Shown: positions 23,599 through 37,074, numbered from the stretch's first letter. The stretch is 64,000 nt of DNA from Phyto melanocephala (GCA_941918925.1 OW799233.1:8362001-8426000), one strand, 5' to 3'. Numbers and translations: made by a program. Notes: generated by a model not told the origin, from the sequence alone.

Positions 23599-23956
23599 GG
23601 TTTTTCTCACTGCGACTCATTTTATTTTCGATTTTTTTTATAAATTTCTTTTGCAAACAAATTGACTTTATGCACTTCAATTAAAAATAATAATTTTAGT
23701 TTTCTTTTATCCGACATTTTCTTCACATATATTTTAATGAAATAATTTACGTTTGTATTTATTTACATAGTTTGCTAGCGGTGCTGCCACTTTGTACAAC
23801 TGTTTGCATTTTTATATTATATGGCAGCTTTGTTTTTTCGGACAAATTTTCTGAAATGGGTGAATCGTTCTGCAGAAAACTCTCAGTAAAAAATGTTATT
23901 CTCCGGAAAAAATTTTGTTCAGAACAAATGGGTGAATTCACCTTTATGGCCTTAAC

Positions 23957-25441
23957 CTGATTTACAAAAAGAATCAACCAGAGATGGAGCACAACTAGGC
24001 TCCAGGATGTAGGGTGGCAAAATTCCTTTAGCAAGCAATATCGCCCAGAAAATCAAAAATACTTTTTTCACTGAAGAAAAAGATGTAAAGCATCATTTTG
24101 AACGGTCATTGCGGTATTATATCGTTGTTGCGAATAGGCAAACGAACTTAATCGACTTCTACCGTTTCTACGAGGAGATAAGGGAACATAACTTTGTCAC
24201 TGCCCGGCGCTTACTGTGAGAAGATGACAGCACTTGGGTGAATATGAAATTGACAGTGTCTCTACGCTCAACACGCTGACCTTTACTGGGGGGTCTTTAA
24301 TTGTTCACAACAAAGAGGATGTAGGAGATAACTTTGAGTAACCAACACTATTGACTACATGACTTTAAACCTTACCAAGTTCTCGTAGTTAGAGTTCATT
24401 AATTTTAAAATATTGTTGAACAATGAAAACGTGTTGTTCTCTACAACACTACTACACTAAAATAATGCCAGAAAATCCTAATATGTCGTTAACTGCGGGA
24501 TATCCATTTTAAATTTATTAAGAAATTTTATATAAAAAGTAAAATTAAAAAAAAAAAATAGAAAATGTGTTTTTTTTATAATTTGTTTTAATTAAAACTA
24601 ATGTTTTGCTACAGTTCTACTTAACGCTTGTAATAATTTCTAAAGAAATTATATTGTTTCAATTAAAGAAAGAAATATAGGTTATCAAAAGTACAATTTT
24701 TTATATTGAAAACCCAATTCCAATAACCATGAATATTGATTTGCGTGAATAGCCTACATATATAACGAATTGTTTACGTTTTCGCGAGTTCACTGTAATT
24801 TTATAAGTAAGTAGGCATGTGCCTCGTACTCAAAACTTCATAAATAATTATGTTTATATAGATACTTATGTATGTATGTATTTGAAATATTATTATGATA
24901 ATGAACATGATATGATAATATGTTGATGATCATCATTGTCATTATGATTTATAAACAGATGTATTTGGAATGAAGATGATAATTCCTGTAACGATCACGT
25001 AGGCTGTATGTATGTTTATTTTATATTTTGTGGAGAGAAACATCATCTAAATTTAATAACTATTTCTATACACAAACACACTTTAAGAAAATGTATACCT
25101 AGAAGCTTTTTTTCTTGTTATTATTGTTGCTGTTTTTTTAAGATTTCTAAAAGATTTCAAATAACAACAACAACAACATAAAGCATACTAATCACACAAA
25201 CAAAATGTTGAAACCTTTATACTAAAAAGTTAAAATGTCATTTTCATAAGTCCCACATATAAATTTCCTTTTTGTAAAACATGTACACATGTCTGCATGT
25301 GTGTATATACACCAAATAAAAAAACAAACATTTTGTTGTTGTGTTTTAAAACGTCATCTTCAAGCCATAATAAATAGCCAGGGGTGGATGCTGTCAATAT
25401 CCGTTAAAATGTTGCTATGAGTGTTTCGACTTTTAGTTTTT
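23957..25441. other. Non-coding stretch
   Basis: Nothing recognised; TGATGATCATCATT-like imperfect palindromes near 24,922 and CAACAACAAC near 25,160. Confidence 0.55.
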
Positions 25442-25449
25442 CATAAAAC

Positions 25450-25633
25450 CAAAGCATATTTATATATCAGGTAGTCTTAAATCGTCAGCTGATTATTTTT
25501 TTCTTTACTTTAGTTGTCAAAGTCCATAGATAAAAATTAATTCTCTCTTTTACCATTTATCTAAAATGTCAAACTTTATATATAAAAAGTTTTCTCTGTT
25601 TTGCGATTACCTAATGAAAATAAATATGCCTTG
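25450..25633. mobile_element. CAAGGC-family MITE (hAT-like)
   Basis: Ends are CAAAGCATATTTATATATCA and, inverted, CAAGGCATATTTATTTTCAT. Flanks CATAAAAC (25,442-25,449) and TATAAAAC (25,634-25,641) form an 8-bp target duplication with one mismatch. The interior shares GTCAGCTGATTATTTTTTTC with the copies at 38.96 and 45.69 kb. Confidence 0.75.
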
Positions 25634-25713
25634 TATAAAACTTAGAATTTAAAAAAAAAAAACAGTTATTAACAGTTATAACAGTTTTGACCATTATGAC
25701 TAAGTATGTAGCT

Positions 25714-26200
25714 GTAAGATGGGCCAAAAGTAATTGCGTTTAAAAATATTAAAAAATATTATTTAAACAGCTGAAGAATAAATAATGAAAAAATTCATAA
25801 CTGTACAAAGAACCATAATAAAAAAATTTTATTCCTTAAATTAGCATTAATAATATTAACGCAAAGAGCATATCGTCGAAATTTTCACGTCAGAATTTCG
25901 CCTTGTGAAGCCATCATTCTTAGTGGCTTAGTTCATTGTCACCACTAGTATAGCACCACAAAAATTTTCAATTTACACTGCGAATAGTATTAAACTCAGC
26001 TACTGGTGGTTGAAGAATTAAAATCTGCAAATAATAGGCAACTTTTAAATCTTGCAGTGAAATTTCAACAGTTACCCAGAAATAAAATCACCTTTATTGA
26101 AAATCTGATTATAAGTGATGAAGCTCATTTTTATTTAAATGGCTTTATTAAAAACTAAGAAATGTCAAAAGTAGATTCTAAAATATGCATGGCAAGGTAT
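25714..26200 (+). pseudogene. Decayed mariner-type element
   Basis: Near 25,720 it starts with GGGCCAAAAGTAATTG. A broken frame then keeps MKKFITVQRTIIKKFYS-like sequence at 25,784-25,840. Further on, LIISDEAHFYLNGFIKN (26,110-26,160) keeps the first catalytic Asp motif of the transposase. The C-terminal half is absent. Confidence 0.65.
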
Positions 26201-26229
26201 GCCATTTTTAATTTTAATTTCTCAATAAA

Positions 26230-29200
26230 TTTTTAAGAAATGATATACTTATATATCTGAATCATTCTTGATTTATTAAATTTGACTAATTCCTTTTTTA
26301 AATTACAAATAAAATTGTTTATAATTTAATATTTATTGAAGATTAGTCTCTATGTGGAGCAGCCAATAGCTGACTGCTTGTTATTAAACCTTATTTAATC
26401 TATTGGGTACTTTTGAAAGGTTTCCTATTTATAAATTCCCTCATTTTGATTACTAAATTCTTTAATGATAAAGAACTTTTATATTTATCTAAGGGTTTAC
26501 TTAAGTGTTTAGTTGAAATTGGTCAAATAATCCTTTTCAAATGTCAAAATATCATACATTTGCTCTTTTCTCACATGATTTTCAATTGTCAAACTTCATA
26601 TAAAAAAATTTTGAAATTTTCTCTAAATATAAGTGCGGCAAGATTTTTCTTCTACTACTACTACGACCAAGAAATTAAAGCGTGATAAACTTTAATATAA
26701 AATCTATAATGCCGTTATTTGCTCTCTAATCTGGTATCTCACTTTTATTCTAAAATTTTTAGTTTTTTGATATATTCGATTTAAAAATAATCTTCGCTTT
26801 CCAACTCTGATTGGAAAAATATTAAAGCTCTCTCTCAAACAGCAGATTTTTTGCTCTTTGTAAATACAAGTTCTCAACTAAATTTTTAAAAGTTTCTCTT
26901 TTTGTGATCATATGTGGTTTGTTTTTGTATGTATGCATTTGTTGTTGTTGTATAGTTTGTTTTTGTTTATTATGTACAGAATGAACAAGAATCACGCAAT
27001 AGGGCAAGGCAAACAAGGCACAAACGGAATTTTTTCATTATGATCATATGCTATACAATCGCAACTAGATCCATACATACATACATAAAAATAGTTTTAC
27101 ACAGATACTCGGCGTATACGTACGGACATCCACTCTCATCCATTTCAAATATACCTACACTTTTCTGGTTGTTTTTTTAACTATTGCTGCTGAAATGACT
27201 CCACACGACACGATTCAGTGACTATGACAGCGCGAGTCTATGATTATTAGTTTGTATATACTTATGTATGTATGTATGTACCTATATAGAAGTAGTACTA
27301 CAAATATACTAATGCATAAATGAATGTGTTTGTATGTAGGAATAAATATCGGTCTAGTAGCATTTTTTGCGCCTGGGTGTTGTTTGTCTATTCATCCATC
27401 CAGCCAACAGCCATCCGTCTTATTATATACGTTGCACGGTGGGGTGTCAAAATTGTCATCGTGTAATTGAAATTTTTTTAATATGAGATAATACCTAAAA
27501 TTTTATCTATTACCGTTTAGTAACGTACCTAGTCATCGTTGTCTATCTGTATGTAAATTATTAATCATAAATATCCTTATTTTGTTTATGTACCCAGACT
27601 AATTAATACCAATTCGTCTAGGGCATAATTATTATCTTCAACTTGATGGGCATTCTTTGTAAATATTTATGTTCCCAAGGAACTTTTACTACCCGGATAA
27701 GTTTTCTTTACTGTAGGATCTGTAATCGAATGATTTAAATTTGTTGGTAACCCTAGAAAACTAACCAGGGTACATCGTTGTTTAACTGACATCTTTTTAA
27801 TATTTTGAAAGCGTTCAAGAATTTACTTTTTTATGGAAAAATCTCCATAAAGGAAAGATAGCAATTCGTTACTTAGCACACAGTTTGTTAGTATGCATAA
27901 CAAAGTTAATCTCTATTTCATTTCTATTTAGTCGGGTTTTTTTAGACCACATAAGTAAACATTTTTACTGTTCATTACACAAAGTTGCTTAGGTTTGTCA
28001 CCTAAGAGAAGAAGAATAAGCTTTGTTAGGATAACTTTTTTTTTATTTTTTGGCTATAGTCCCACTGTACATTGTTGAGCGTGAGTGTGTGTGTATGTGT
28101 AGCAAATAAAGTAAAGGTATCTATCTCTATTTCTATGTTTTCTATGAGTCTCATACAGTAGTTTGGCGTGTCCGTACCGATCGTATGTATTTGCGTATGT
28201 ATGTATGTGTATTTTATGGGGGCATTAGAAGCTACAACAACAACAAACATATTTTTCTATGATCTTTGCTCATGCAAAGGAAAGGCAACAATTCAATGAC
28301 AAAAGCTTTTTTTCGCTGTAGCTGCGGTTGTTGTATAGATACATACGTGTGTCTGTCCGGTCTTCTTTATGTTTGGCTATTTGTGAGGAGGATAGTGTGT
28401 ATTAAGCACTTTAGATATGTCTGTCTATCTGTGCTTAAGGGGGGAAGGCAAAATGTAAAAAATGAGGTCTTCTATTTTTTATATCTACTAAATTCTAAGG
28501 TGGGGATAATAATGGTGGATAATAATAGACAAACAAGGCAACAAATAGAAATAGGCGCAAATAACAACAACAACAAAAGAGTTAAAATATAAAATACACA
28601 CACATACACATACAAACACAATTGCCCATAGAAAAGAAAATAAAGGTTAACCAAACACAAGAATAAACATGAAGTTTGTTTAAAAAAGGTGGGTTTCTGG
28701 CGTTGGCTTCAGAATAATTTACTAAAAATGCTACATACGTAGCTATGTAGGTACATACAAAAAGTTCAAACTAAGTAAAAAAAAAAAATCTTATTGCCTT
28801 ATGATTCCACCACCTTCAACTTACAGGACCGCCTCTAAAAAATTTCCTTTATACCACCACCATCATTCCCTTCACAGATTCCCATTATTAATTTTTTTTT
28901 TTTCTTATTTAGGGGAAATTTTAATTTTTTTCCTTTCGTTTCTTCCTTCTCTGTTATTTGCTTACGTTGTTAGTTGGTTAATATAAAGCTTTTTTCTTTC
29001 TTTCTAATTCGTCATCCACCCTGTTTTATAAATAAGCGTTGTTGTTGTTGCCACTGCTGCCGCCTATTCTTTTCATAAAGTGTTGTAAAGGAAATAGGAA
29101 ACAAAAACAGGTCAAAGCAGCTGAGCTGAACGGTATGAGAGAGAATATAACGGCGTTTCTTACTTGGCTTTTGAGCTAAATATATGTGTTTCATATTAAA

Positions 29201-29382
29201 GAGAACTTTTGTGCATATACACTGTCTCTCTTTCTTCGATTAATCTCCACAAAATAAACTTTCATTAAAATTGTTTCGTACATATACAGGGTGTGCTTAT
29301 GAAATAATTTCAAAGCATTATGTTTAATTATCATTAATTAGCATCTGTTTAGTTTCTATTTATGTTGAAATTTTTATATATT
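26230..29382. other. Long AT-rich non-coding stretch
   Basis: A decayed CAAGGC-family interior may lie near 26,490-26,620 (GTCAAACTTCATAT). Otherwise there are GT/CA microsatellites (28,080-28,215 and 28,590-28,620) and no recognised gene. Confidence 0.5.
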
Positions 29383-30174
29383 TATACCCTTCACACAGTG
29401 AAAAAGGGTATATATAGGTTTGTCATTCCGTGTGAAATTTCTACAATTTTCATTTCCGACCCCATAAAGTATATATTTTCTGAAAGCTTATGAATAGGGG
29501 AGTCGATTAAGCTCTGTCAGTCTGTCCGTGTGTCTGTTGAAATCAACTTTTTGAAGCCCCCCGACATAGGTTGGACGCGGGTAAGGTATTAAAATATCAG
29601 AAATATTCGGGAGTAGATCGCTATTGAAAATCAGAAACATCGGTACATAAACAACTGAGATATGAGCAAAAACCCACGACCACCTCGATTTTTTTTTCAC
29701 AAAAACAACATTACAACAACAACATACATACATACAAACGTGGTTTACTGGTTAGAGAAAACGTGGCATCGAATCCCAGCTGAGCCAAAAAAAAAAATTT
29801 TTTTATTTTTTTTATATATTTTTTATTTAATATATTATTTATATTTTTATTTTTTTTTTAATTTTTTTTTATTTTTTTTTTGTTTTATATTTATTATATA
29901 TATTTTAATTATTTTTTTTTTTAATTTTTCTTTTTAATTTTTTTTTATTTTTTTTTTTTTCATTTTTTTTTAATTTTTTTTAAAAAATTTTTTTTTATTT
30001 TCATTTTTTTTTACATACATACGTAAATTTATAATTTTACAATGGGACGTTTTTATATGTATGTACGTATTTCATGTGGGATGAATGGTGATACAAACTA
30101 CTGTTATTGCATGACTACACGTTGTGAAGGGTAATTAAGGTTCGGCACGGCCGAATATAGCGCTCTTACTTGTT
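29383..30174 (+). mobile_element. DINE-1-like element, complete (copy D)
   Basis: The 5' end TATACCCTTCACACAG pairs with AAGGGTATA. CCGACCCCATAAAGTATATA, GTCTGTCCGTGTG, ACATAC repeats and a long poly-T core follow. The 3' end has a GTGAAGGGTA arm, the hairpin TTCGGCACGGCCGAA and a CTTACTTGTT tail. The core orientation is the common one, opposite to copy C. Confidence 0.87.
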
Positions 30175-30682
30175 TTTTTTTTTTAATTTGTCTAAAAATG
30201 TTTGAAGAGATTTTAACTAAAACAATAAGGAACTAAATTTCGTCATCATTCTAATTAAAAATGTTTCAAAGTATAAATACCTATATGATTAATATTTTCA
30301 CGAAATCCATTTCTTTTAGTTAACATTGTGTGTTCTTTATTTCAATTTGTGGTAGACCTTTTTCTTATAAGTATGGTATAACTTCAGCTTTGTTTTCAAA
30401 AAAAAGTTAAAAAAGACGTTAAGAATACCTGATTCTTTTGCCAAAACGACAAACATAAAAATAATGAGCAATATTTCATTATATAACCATAAGCTGATAA
30501 GTGTTACTCACATTTTTAATGTTTTCATTTTAAAATATTAATTTTAGTTTAAACTTTAAATTTTGTACAGACTCTAGTGTATATACGTACATATGTACAT
30601 ATCTGAGGATTTTTGGTACAACCTCATGCTATCTTCGCCTTTGCGAATAAGTTCCATTTTGGAGGCAGGGTTTCTAGACATA

Positions 30683-31120
30683 GGCCGACTTCCTAAACGC
30701 AAGTTGCAATGCACATTTACAATGCATACACTTCGTAAACGCATATGTAAACTTTCTAGCAATGCCCAATGTTCCTAATCGTTTGGCAACTCATTTTACT
30801 GAGTATCAGCTGTCAAAATCGCGCATCATTTTTATTTTGTATGCAAACATTTGAGCTGCAATGGCTGAGTTAGTATTTTCTTTGTTTATTTTTAATAAAT
30901 TATTTATAATTAATAGAGTTTATTTAAATCACAGACTAATAATTTAAATAATTAAACACTTTATATTGCAGAGACAAAAAGTGGATCAATGAGCGTTCCT
31001 AAATGCCGATAAAATGCAAAAAAAAATCTCTGCAACGCAAGGTTGCACTTAAGACATGTTTAGCATTGCATAAGCATTTTTTTAAATTATGAATTGCAAC
31101 TTGCGTTTAGGAAGTCGCCC
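30683..31120. mobile_element. MITE with 28-bp terminal inverted repeats
   Basis: The 28 bases from 30,683 (GGCCGACTTCCTAAACGC and onward) are repeated in inverted orientation at 31,093-31,120 with one mismatch. ATA stands outside both ends. There is no coding capacity. Confidence 0.75.
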
Positions 31121-31949
31121 ATAATCTTCTGCAGTTTTCTCACTTTAAATGTATTCATTACACTAGAGCAGTAATCTCATCTCATTATTTTAAATCTGCC
31201 CACTTTTATTTGAAATTATTTGTATAATTTTAAGTAAAATAAGTTATGTCAATATTTTCCTTTTAAACATGGCTGCTTTCGTGTTTAAAGAAATTGCAAG
31301 AAATTCCAACGACAATAGTTTACAACATTTAGTTAAGTCATCTACTATGGCTTTAAATGTTTTCAAAAAAATTTAATTTTTTATATATGGTTATAAAGCT
31401 GCAGTGAAACAAAATTTACATCAAATTACAAAATGCAAATTTAAGAAAATTAAATGTTGGTGGCATAATTTAATTTAAATGTACAACAAGTAGAAATTAT
31501 AAAATGTCAACACATTTATTTCCATTAAATAATTATGAGAACAAATATGTTTTGGTTTGCAGTAAGAATAATTTGACAATTGAATTTGTTTTGTTAAATT
31601 TATTTAGCGATTTTTGTTAACATTTTTACATGTCTTGGGTAAAAAACTAAGTATTTTTTACAAGTCTTGGGTACAAATTATAGTTCTAATTTAAGGCAAT
31701 TTAACAAATTTTAAAATTTAAATATGTATTTACGATTTTTGGGATACTTAGATAAAAATCAAAGTTCTTAATCAAGTAATAAATAACATTTAAACTAAAT
31801 TAAATTTTTAAAGCCTTTTGTTTTAAGTATGACTACCAGTTTCACACATCAACAAATTTCCAAGAATTATAAACAAACAAGCGCTACTGATCAAGCCCTT
31901 TTATTTACTACCAATACGATGTCATCTTGATTTTTTTTCTTTTCATAGC
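31121..31949. other. AT-rich non-coding stretch
   Basis: No recognised features. Confidence 0.5.
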
Positions 31950-32176
31950 TAACTATATTTCAATACTCAAACCCCTTTATTTGATCCTCATGTTGGCTCT
32001 CTTGGTAATATAGAAACTGAAAAATATCGATTTCTGTTGGTAAATATTAGGAAAAACAACGAAGTTCGAAACTTATTTAGGAGTTTGAAAAGTTGATTTC
32101 AACATACACACGGACAGACGGATAACCTACGACGGATACATAGTATACCCTTTTACACTGTCGTGTGAAGGGTATA
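31950..32176 (-). mobile_element. DINE-like 5' end, reverse orientation
   Basis: Read in reverse it starts TATACCCTTCACACGACAGTG with the AAGGGTATA arm. It then shows GTCCGTGTGTATGTTGAAAT before decaying. Confidence 0.7.
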
Positions 32177-33093
32177 ATAAATATAATTTTAAACCGTCAC
32201 ATTTAAACAACCAAAAGTTGTTCACCCTGTTTTCTACAAAATAACTTTTTGGAGATTAAAACTAAAAGAGTGTTTTCCATTTCGTTTACTCTTACCGTTA
32301 AAAAGTGATCTTGTGCTTTTTTCCTGCAAAGAGAATAGCACATTCTCTCCACCAAACAAAATGTAAAGCCCATTAAAAAAAAGCAACAAATTTTGTTTTT
32401 ACGTAAAAGGAGACTGACGACAGAAAAAACAAAACAATATAAAGGCAAACACCACTATAAAACAAATCTGTTTGTACGTTTGTGGGTATGTATGGTTGTA
32501 TTAAAATTTTAATTCTACACTTTGAAAAGAAGAAAAACGTAAAATAAACATATAAATAATATAAGTATGTAAAACTAAAAAAATAGATAGAAATCGTATT
32601 GTGTGAAATGGGAAAAAAGTGTTTGGTTTGTATGTAAGACAACGTTGGATGGATGGTTGGTTTTGGTTGGGTTGGATACTGTGTTTTTATGTGATTTTGC
32701 TTTAAGCTGTGGCTGCTGTTGTTAACAGTGTGTAGTAGTTGTTGTTGCGTTTTTATATGGTGGTTGATTACTATAATGCTGTTTATATCGTAGTTGTTGC
32801 TTTTAATGTGTATTTTAAGAGGATTTACACTTTGCTCTAATGTAGAGTGGTGGATTGTAGGACGGCCAGCAACAACAACAACAACAGCAAATAAACGACA
32901 TTAGGTAAAGAGGAAAGAAAAAAACAATATACTCAACTTGTACACGACGACAAAATATGGAAAAAAACAATGAAATAAAAACGTTGACGACATTGTTGTT
33001 GATGTTGATGGTGTAGAAGAGACGAATCCACACTAGAGTATGTGAAACAATTTGTTTTTGGTCTACGCGATCAATGAGGAGCAAGAGGACTGC
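32177..33093. other. Non-coding stretch upstream of the candidate promoter
   Basis: GTTG/CAACAA-rich DNA (32,700-32,890); no transposon ends and no coding frame. Confidence 0.5.
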
Positions 33094-33127
33094 TCAGTCG
33101 TTGTAGTAGTGTCGTAAATAAAAGTTC
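33094..33127 (+). promoter_or_regulatory. Candidate Inr + DPE core promoter
   Basis: TCAGTC at 33,094-33,099 fits the Drosophila initiator TCAKTY, with the A at 33,096 as +1. AGTTC at 33,123-33,127 is exactly +28 to +32 and fits the downstream promoter element RGWYV. The surrounding DNA lacks repeats. It could be an upstream ttk start about 17 kb before the coding exons (inference only). A donor-like AAT|GTGAGT at 34,341 could end the first exon. Confidence 0.3.
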
Positions 33128-36100
33128 ATCGTTTGTGTTGGATTTTCGTTAAAGCGGATTGGAAAATTGGAAATAAAACAAGTGTTAAATGTCACTAAAT
33201 AGACAAAAGTATGTGTGTATGTACGTACATACCTACCTATATTTTTGTATGTATAAAAGAAGTAAAATATTAAAAATAAAATATTTCCAAAATGTTTAAT
33301 TAACACAAATTAAAATAATTACCTACATATTTTTAAGTGAGAAAATATGTATAATTTTCCTGTAATCGGACAAATACAAAGTACAAACTTTGTTAAGAAC
33401 ACAAAATTAAGAAAACGGGGCTGAGAAACCTCCCTTTCTTTAAAATTCTTTAAAAACCAAAAACTCACTTATACACTGGCAAATTTAGTTGAATGCACAC
33501 GCAGGTATAACAATTTAAAGAAAGTATACACTTCCCTAAATTTCGTTTAAAGTTCTCCCAAAATTTTAAAACCAATAACAATTTTAAAGCAAACACAACG
33601 TCATAAGTGATCTAGCGGGAGCTAAAATAAATGAGTGAGTGTTTAAGTTTAAAATTAAAAGTAAAAACACACTCTTAATTTATTGTTTCTATAGTGTGGT
33701 GTGAAGACGGTGGTGGCTTTTTGTTTTTGTTGTATATTTGTTTAGCTGTGTTGGTGATGGTTGTTGTAATTTGAGTGTGTGGTGGTGTGTAACGCTGTTG
33801 GCGTAGACATTGACGTTGTCTCCTCTAGGACTTGACTATACTCGCGGTTTAAAATAATTTTTTCTTTACGCATTACGTTCATACGCTGTTGTTACTCGTG
33901 ACTGTAAGGACGTGTCGTCGTGTCGTGTCCACCTTACATTATATATATATATTTTTTTAATAAAAGACAAAACAGTAAGAAAAATACCAACAACAAATAA
34001 TTTATTTTGTAGAGATCTTAAAGAAAGGCTTTGCTGTGTAAATGAGTATAATAAGAAAAGCTATCAAGTAAATAGAAAATAAAAAACAACTATAAATTAT
34101 TAATATAAATCTTATCAAGAAAGGAAAGTAATATAAAAAAAAATTTAAAAAAGAAACAAAATGTGAGAATACGTACATATGGATGTGTATGTATGTGCAT
34201 ATGTTTTAAATTAAAAATTTTAAACTATTTTCATAAAATAAAAGAACAAAAATATACCAGAAAAATACATACATATAAAATTAAAGGAAAAAATCTGTGA
34301 TTTTGTGTTTAAAAAACTAAAATCTTCAATGATTCTTAATGTGAGTAATAAAGGTTTAATTAATTTTTGTGTAATATACACTCATTTCTCCACATAGAAC
34401 AACAAGTGCATAAAATATTTTTGGGAGACCTCTTAACAAACAGTGTTAAGAGATTCAAAAGAGTTCTACAAATGAAAGAGTACCTAGTACTGAAATTACT
34501 TATTTTAATAATATTTATGGATAAAAACACTAGTTAAAAAAAAAAACAATAATTGTGAATAATAATACTTAAAAAATTCAGAAAAATAACAACTAAATAA
34601 CAACTTTTAAAAGTGTAAAAACATTAAGTTTAAAAATAAGTAAGATAAAGACAGTGGAACAAATGACTTCTTGATTAAAACAAACACAGTTTTAAAATTT
34701 TAAAATTTACTTCAAAAAATTTTATTAATTATTATAACAAAAAATACCTTAATTATAAAAAAATTCAAATAATATCTGAGCTTAAACAAAAAAAAAAATC
34801 AAAATATTTTTTAAAGAAACCCCAAACTTTATAGAATTTTGAGTTTAATTTTATAAATCAATTATAGAAAAGAATTGTACCTATGTATTACTTGTCTACC
34901 TACTTCACTTTAGAAAACTCTGGATTTATTTCAACTAAGTATAACAAATAATTAAATATGACGTTTGCAAAAAAATCCAAAAAATAAAACAAAAAACGGT
35001 TCGTTTGTAAAACCTACAGGAATATTAAATTTTTTTTAAGTGGAAAGATTTTATATCGGATATGTTTGTTGAATTTGTTCCCCTATTCTTAAGTAGGAAG
35101 GTATTTAGTGCAGATGAAATACTTGTTACCGGCAAATTTGATACCAAATTATTGGTACATATTTAAAAAATCTGTCTTCAAAATTGATTATTATTAACAT
35201 CAAACAAATAATTCACAAAAAAATTTATTGTTCACTGTAAAAAGTTGTTAACTTTTGGTGCACACCTAGTAAATTTATCAGTTCAATGAAATATATCCCT
35301 AATTACCGAAATGCTAATATTATCTTCAATCAAAATCCTGTTTCTTCCTATAATAATTTAGTGTGTTTTCACTGTATTTGGTAGCCACTTAGATCGGTTT
35401 TAAAACTTGATTTTGTACCAGGGTGTCATTTCTCGTTCTGTGAACATGTGGAATAAAACTTGCAAATATTTTCGGATAAAACTATTATTATAGTTTATAC
35501 CTACTTATCACCTATTTTCAAAAAAAAAAGGTTAAAAAAATTACATAAATTTTATTTGTCTTAACAGATTTTCAAAAACATATTCATTTATGCTATTTAA
35601 ATATAAATTTTTAGCATTTACATTTAGTATAGAGAAAATTAAAAAAAAACTCATTATTTGCAAATTTTTAATTAAAGATATGATAATAATTAATTAATTG
35701 TAATTATATAAGGTGAATGCAATTCGGAGAGAATTTATTGAAAAAAAATATATATATAAAGTTTGACAATAGAAAATTATGGGGTTAAAGAAAAAATGTA
35801 TAAAGTTTTGACAACTGAAGATGTTACCTAATAAAATACACCCTGAACCCTATTTTGCAGGGCATATTCAATGCATCCCGGCAACAAACACAACAATTAA
35901 AAAACCCATGCATTTTGTTTTTGTATACTTATATGCCTGTATAGGTATGTCACACAATTTATTTTTTCTTTAATTTTGATAATTTTTCCAAAACTTTAAT
36001 GTAAAAACTATATTCTCGTTTTGGGAATTTTTAAAATGTTTTGAAAACGCTGAAACTGCAAATTATTTATCGTAGACAAAAAATTAATAATTTTGACAGA

Positions 36101-36396
36101 TGCAGTAGGTATTAAAAGAAAACTTGACAATACTTGTGAATGCTATAAAAAACAATCAGCTGATTGCTTATAAACATTTTAATTAACAAACATTTTTATA
36201 AATAATAGATTTAGGCTTGTATTCTTAAGAAAACAAAATGTAGGCAGAAACCTATTGGAAACCTAAATATTTTGAGAAAATTTTTCATTGTAAAGCAAAT
36301 TTTAAATAAAGTACATTTTAAACTCATTTTAAATTTTATTAATATGGGGGAAAAGTTTCCGTGTAGTTGTGTAGGTATGCATTTATGTGTAACAAT
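33128..36396. other. AT-rich non-coding stretch, possible 5' UTR/intron
   Basis: A GC-richer patch at 33,690-33,940 (GTGTGGTGGTGTG, GACGTGTCGTCGTG) stands out. A GTGAGT donor-like site lies at 34,341. A reversed CAAGGC-family interior may lie at 35,725-35,850. No coding frame is recognised. Confidence 0.45.
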
Positions 36397-36510
36397 CAGG
36401 GACACTTAAACAGGTGGCGGTACCAGCCCAGCTGATTATTGTCACAAACTCCATATATAAAAAAGAGATTTCAGTGCCTAGAATTGTCAAACGTTATATA
36501 TAAAAAAAGG
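36397..36510 (+). repeat. CAGGG-type MITE fragment
   Basis: It starts CAGGGACACTTAAACAGGTG and continues through CAGCTGATTATTG and CCATATATAAA. It is the undisturbed relative of the sequence split by the hAT element at 36,779. The right end is undefined. Confidence 0.5.
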
Positions 36511-37074
36511 AAGACAAAAAAAATATAAACAATTATAGAGCATTAATTTATTTTGCAAACATCCGTGTAATAGACAAAATACTCAATTAGTTTACTCTTT
36601 AACACCAAGCAGAAACGTTCTTCTTATAGCTATGTATATATCCAGTCTAAATATCGTCTAAGGTACTGATATAACTTTTTCGCAATCCTACGATTTACAA
36701 GAAAATCTGAAAGAATTCTAAAGACAAATCGCAATAAAAGCTGTTATCTGTGCCAGGGTACACTTAAACAGGTAGGAGCAGGGAAGGAAAACGGCTTTTA
36801 TGATTTTGTACCAAGTATGAAAACAAAATGTACTTTTTAGGCCATGACGGTACCATTTTTTAATATTTATTAATAAAAACATAAACGTAACAAAAATGTT
36901 TATAAATATTCAGAAGTATACAATAAAAAACAGAAACTTAACAAAAATGTGATTAAAAATCCAGTATACAATAGAAAATATTAAATATTACATTCATAGG
37001 TACATACGTAGACATCGGTTATTTAACAAATTTTATTTATTAAATACTTTGAGATAATAAATTTTCTGTTATTT

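Larger units (their letters stand above)
23207..23951. mobile_element. PIF/Harbinger-like element carrying a MADF-like fragment
   Basis: Inverted arms share GATTCACCCAT and GTTCAGAACAAA (left 23,211-23,252; right about 23,900-23,945). TTA lies on both sides (23,204-23,206 and 23,952-23,954). Autonomous Harbinger elements encode a nuclease plus a Myb/SANT/MADF-type DNA-binding protein, so the MADF-like fragment inside fits. No nuclease is seen. The exact ends are uncertain because the two arms differ by a few bases outside the shared part. Confidence 0.55.

Noticed and set aside
29488..29733. Recurring 80-100 codon minus-strand ORFs (also at 13,499, 16,369 and 51,682) that look like a conserved protein family
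   Set aside because: They are reverse translations of the DINE-like repeat; similarity follows from repeat copies, and the Cys/Val runs come from the CAACAACATACATAC microsatellite.
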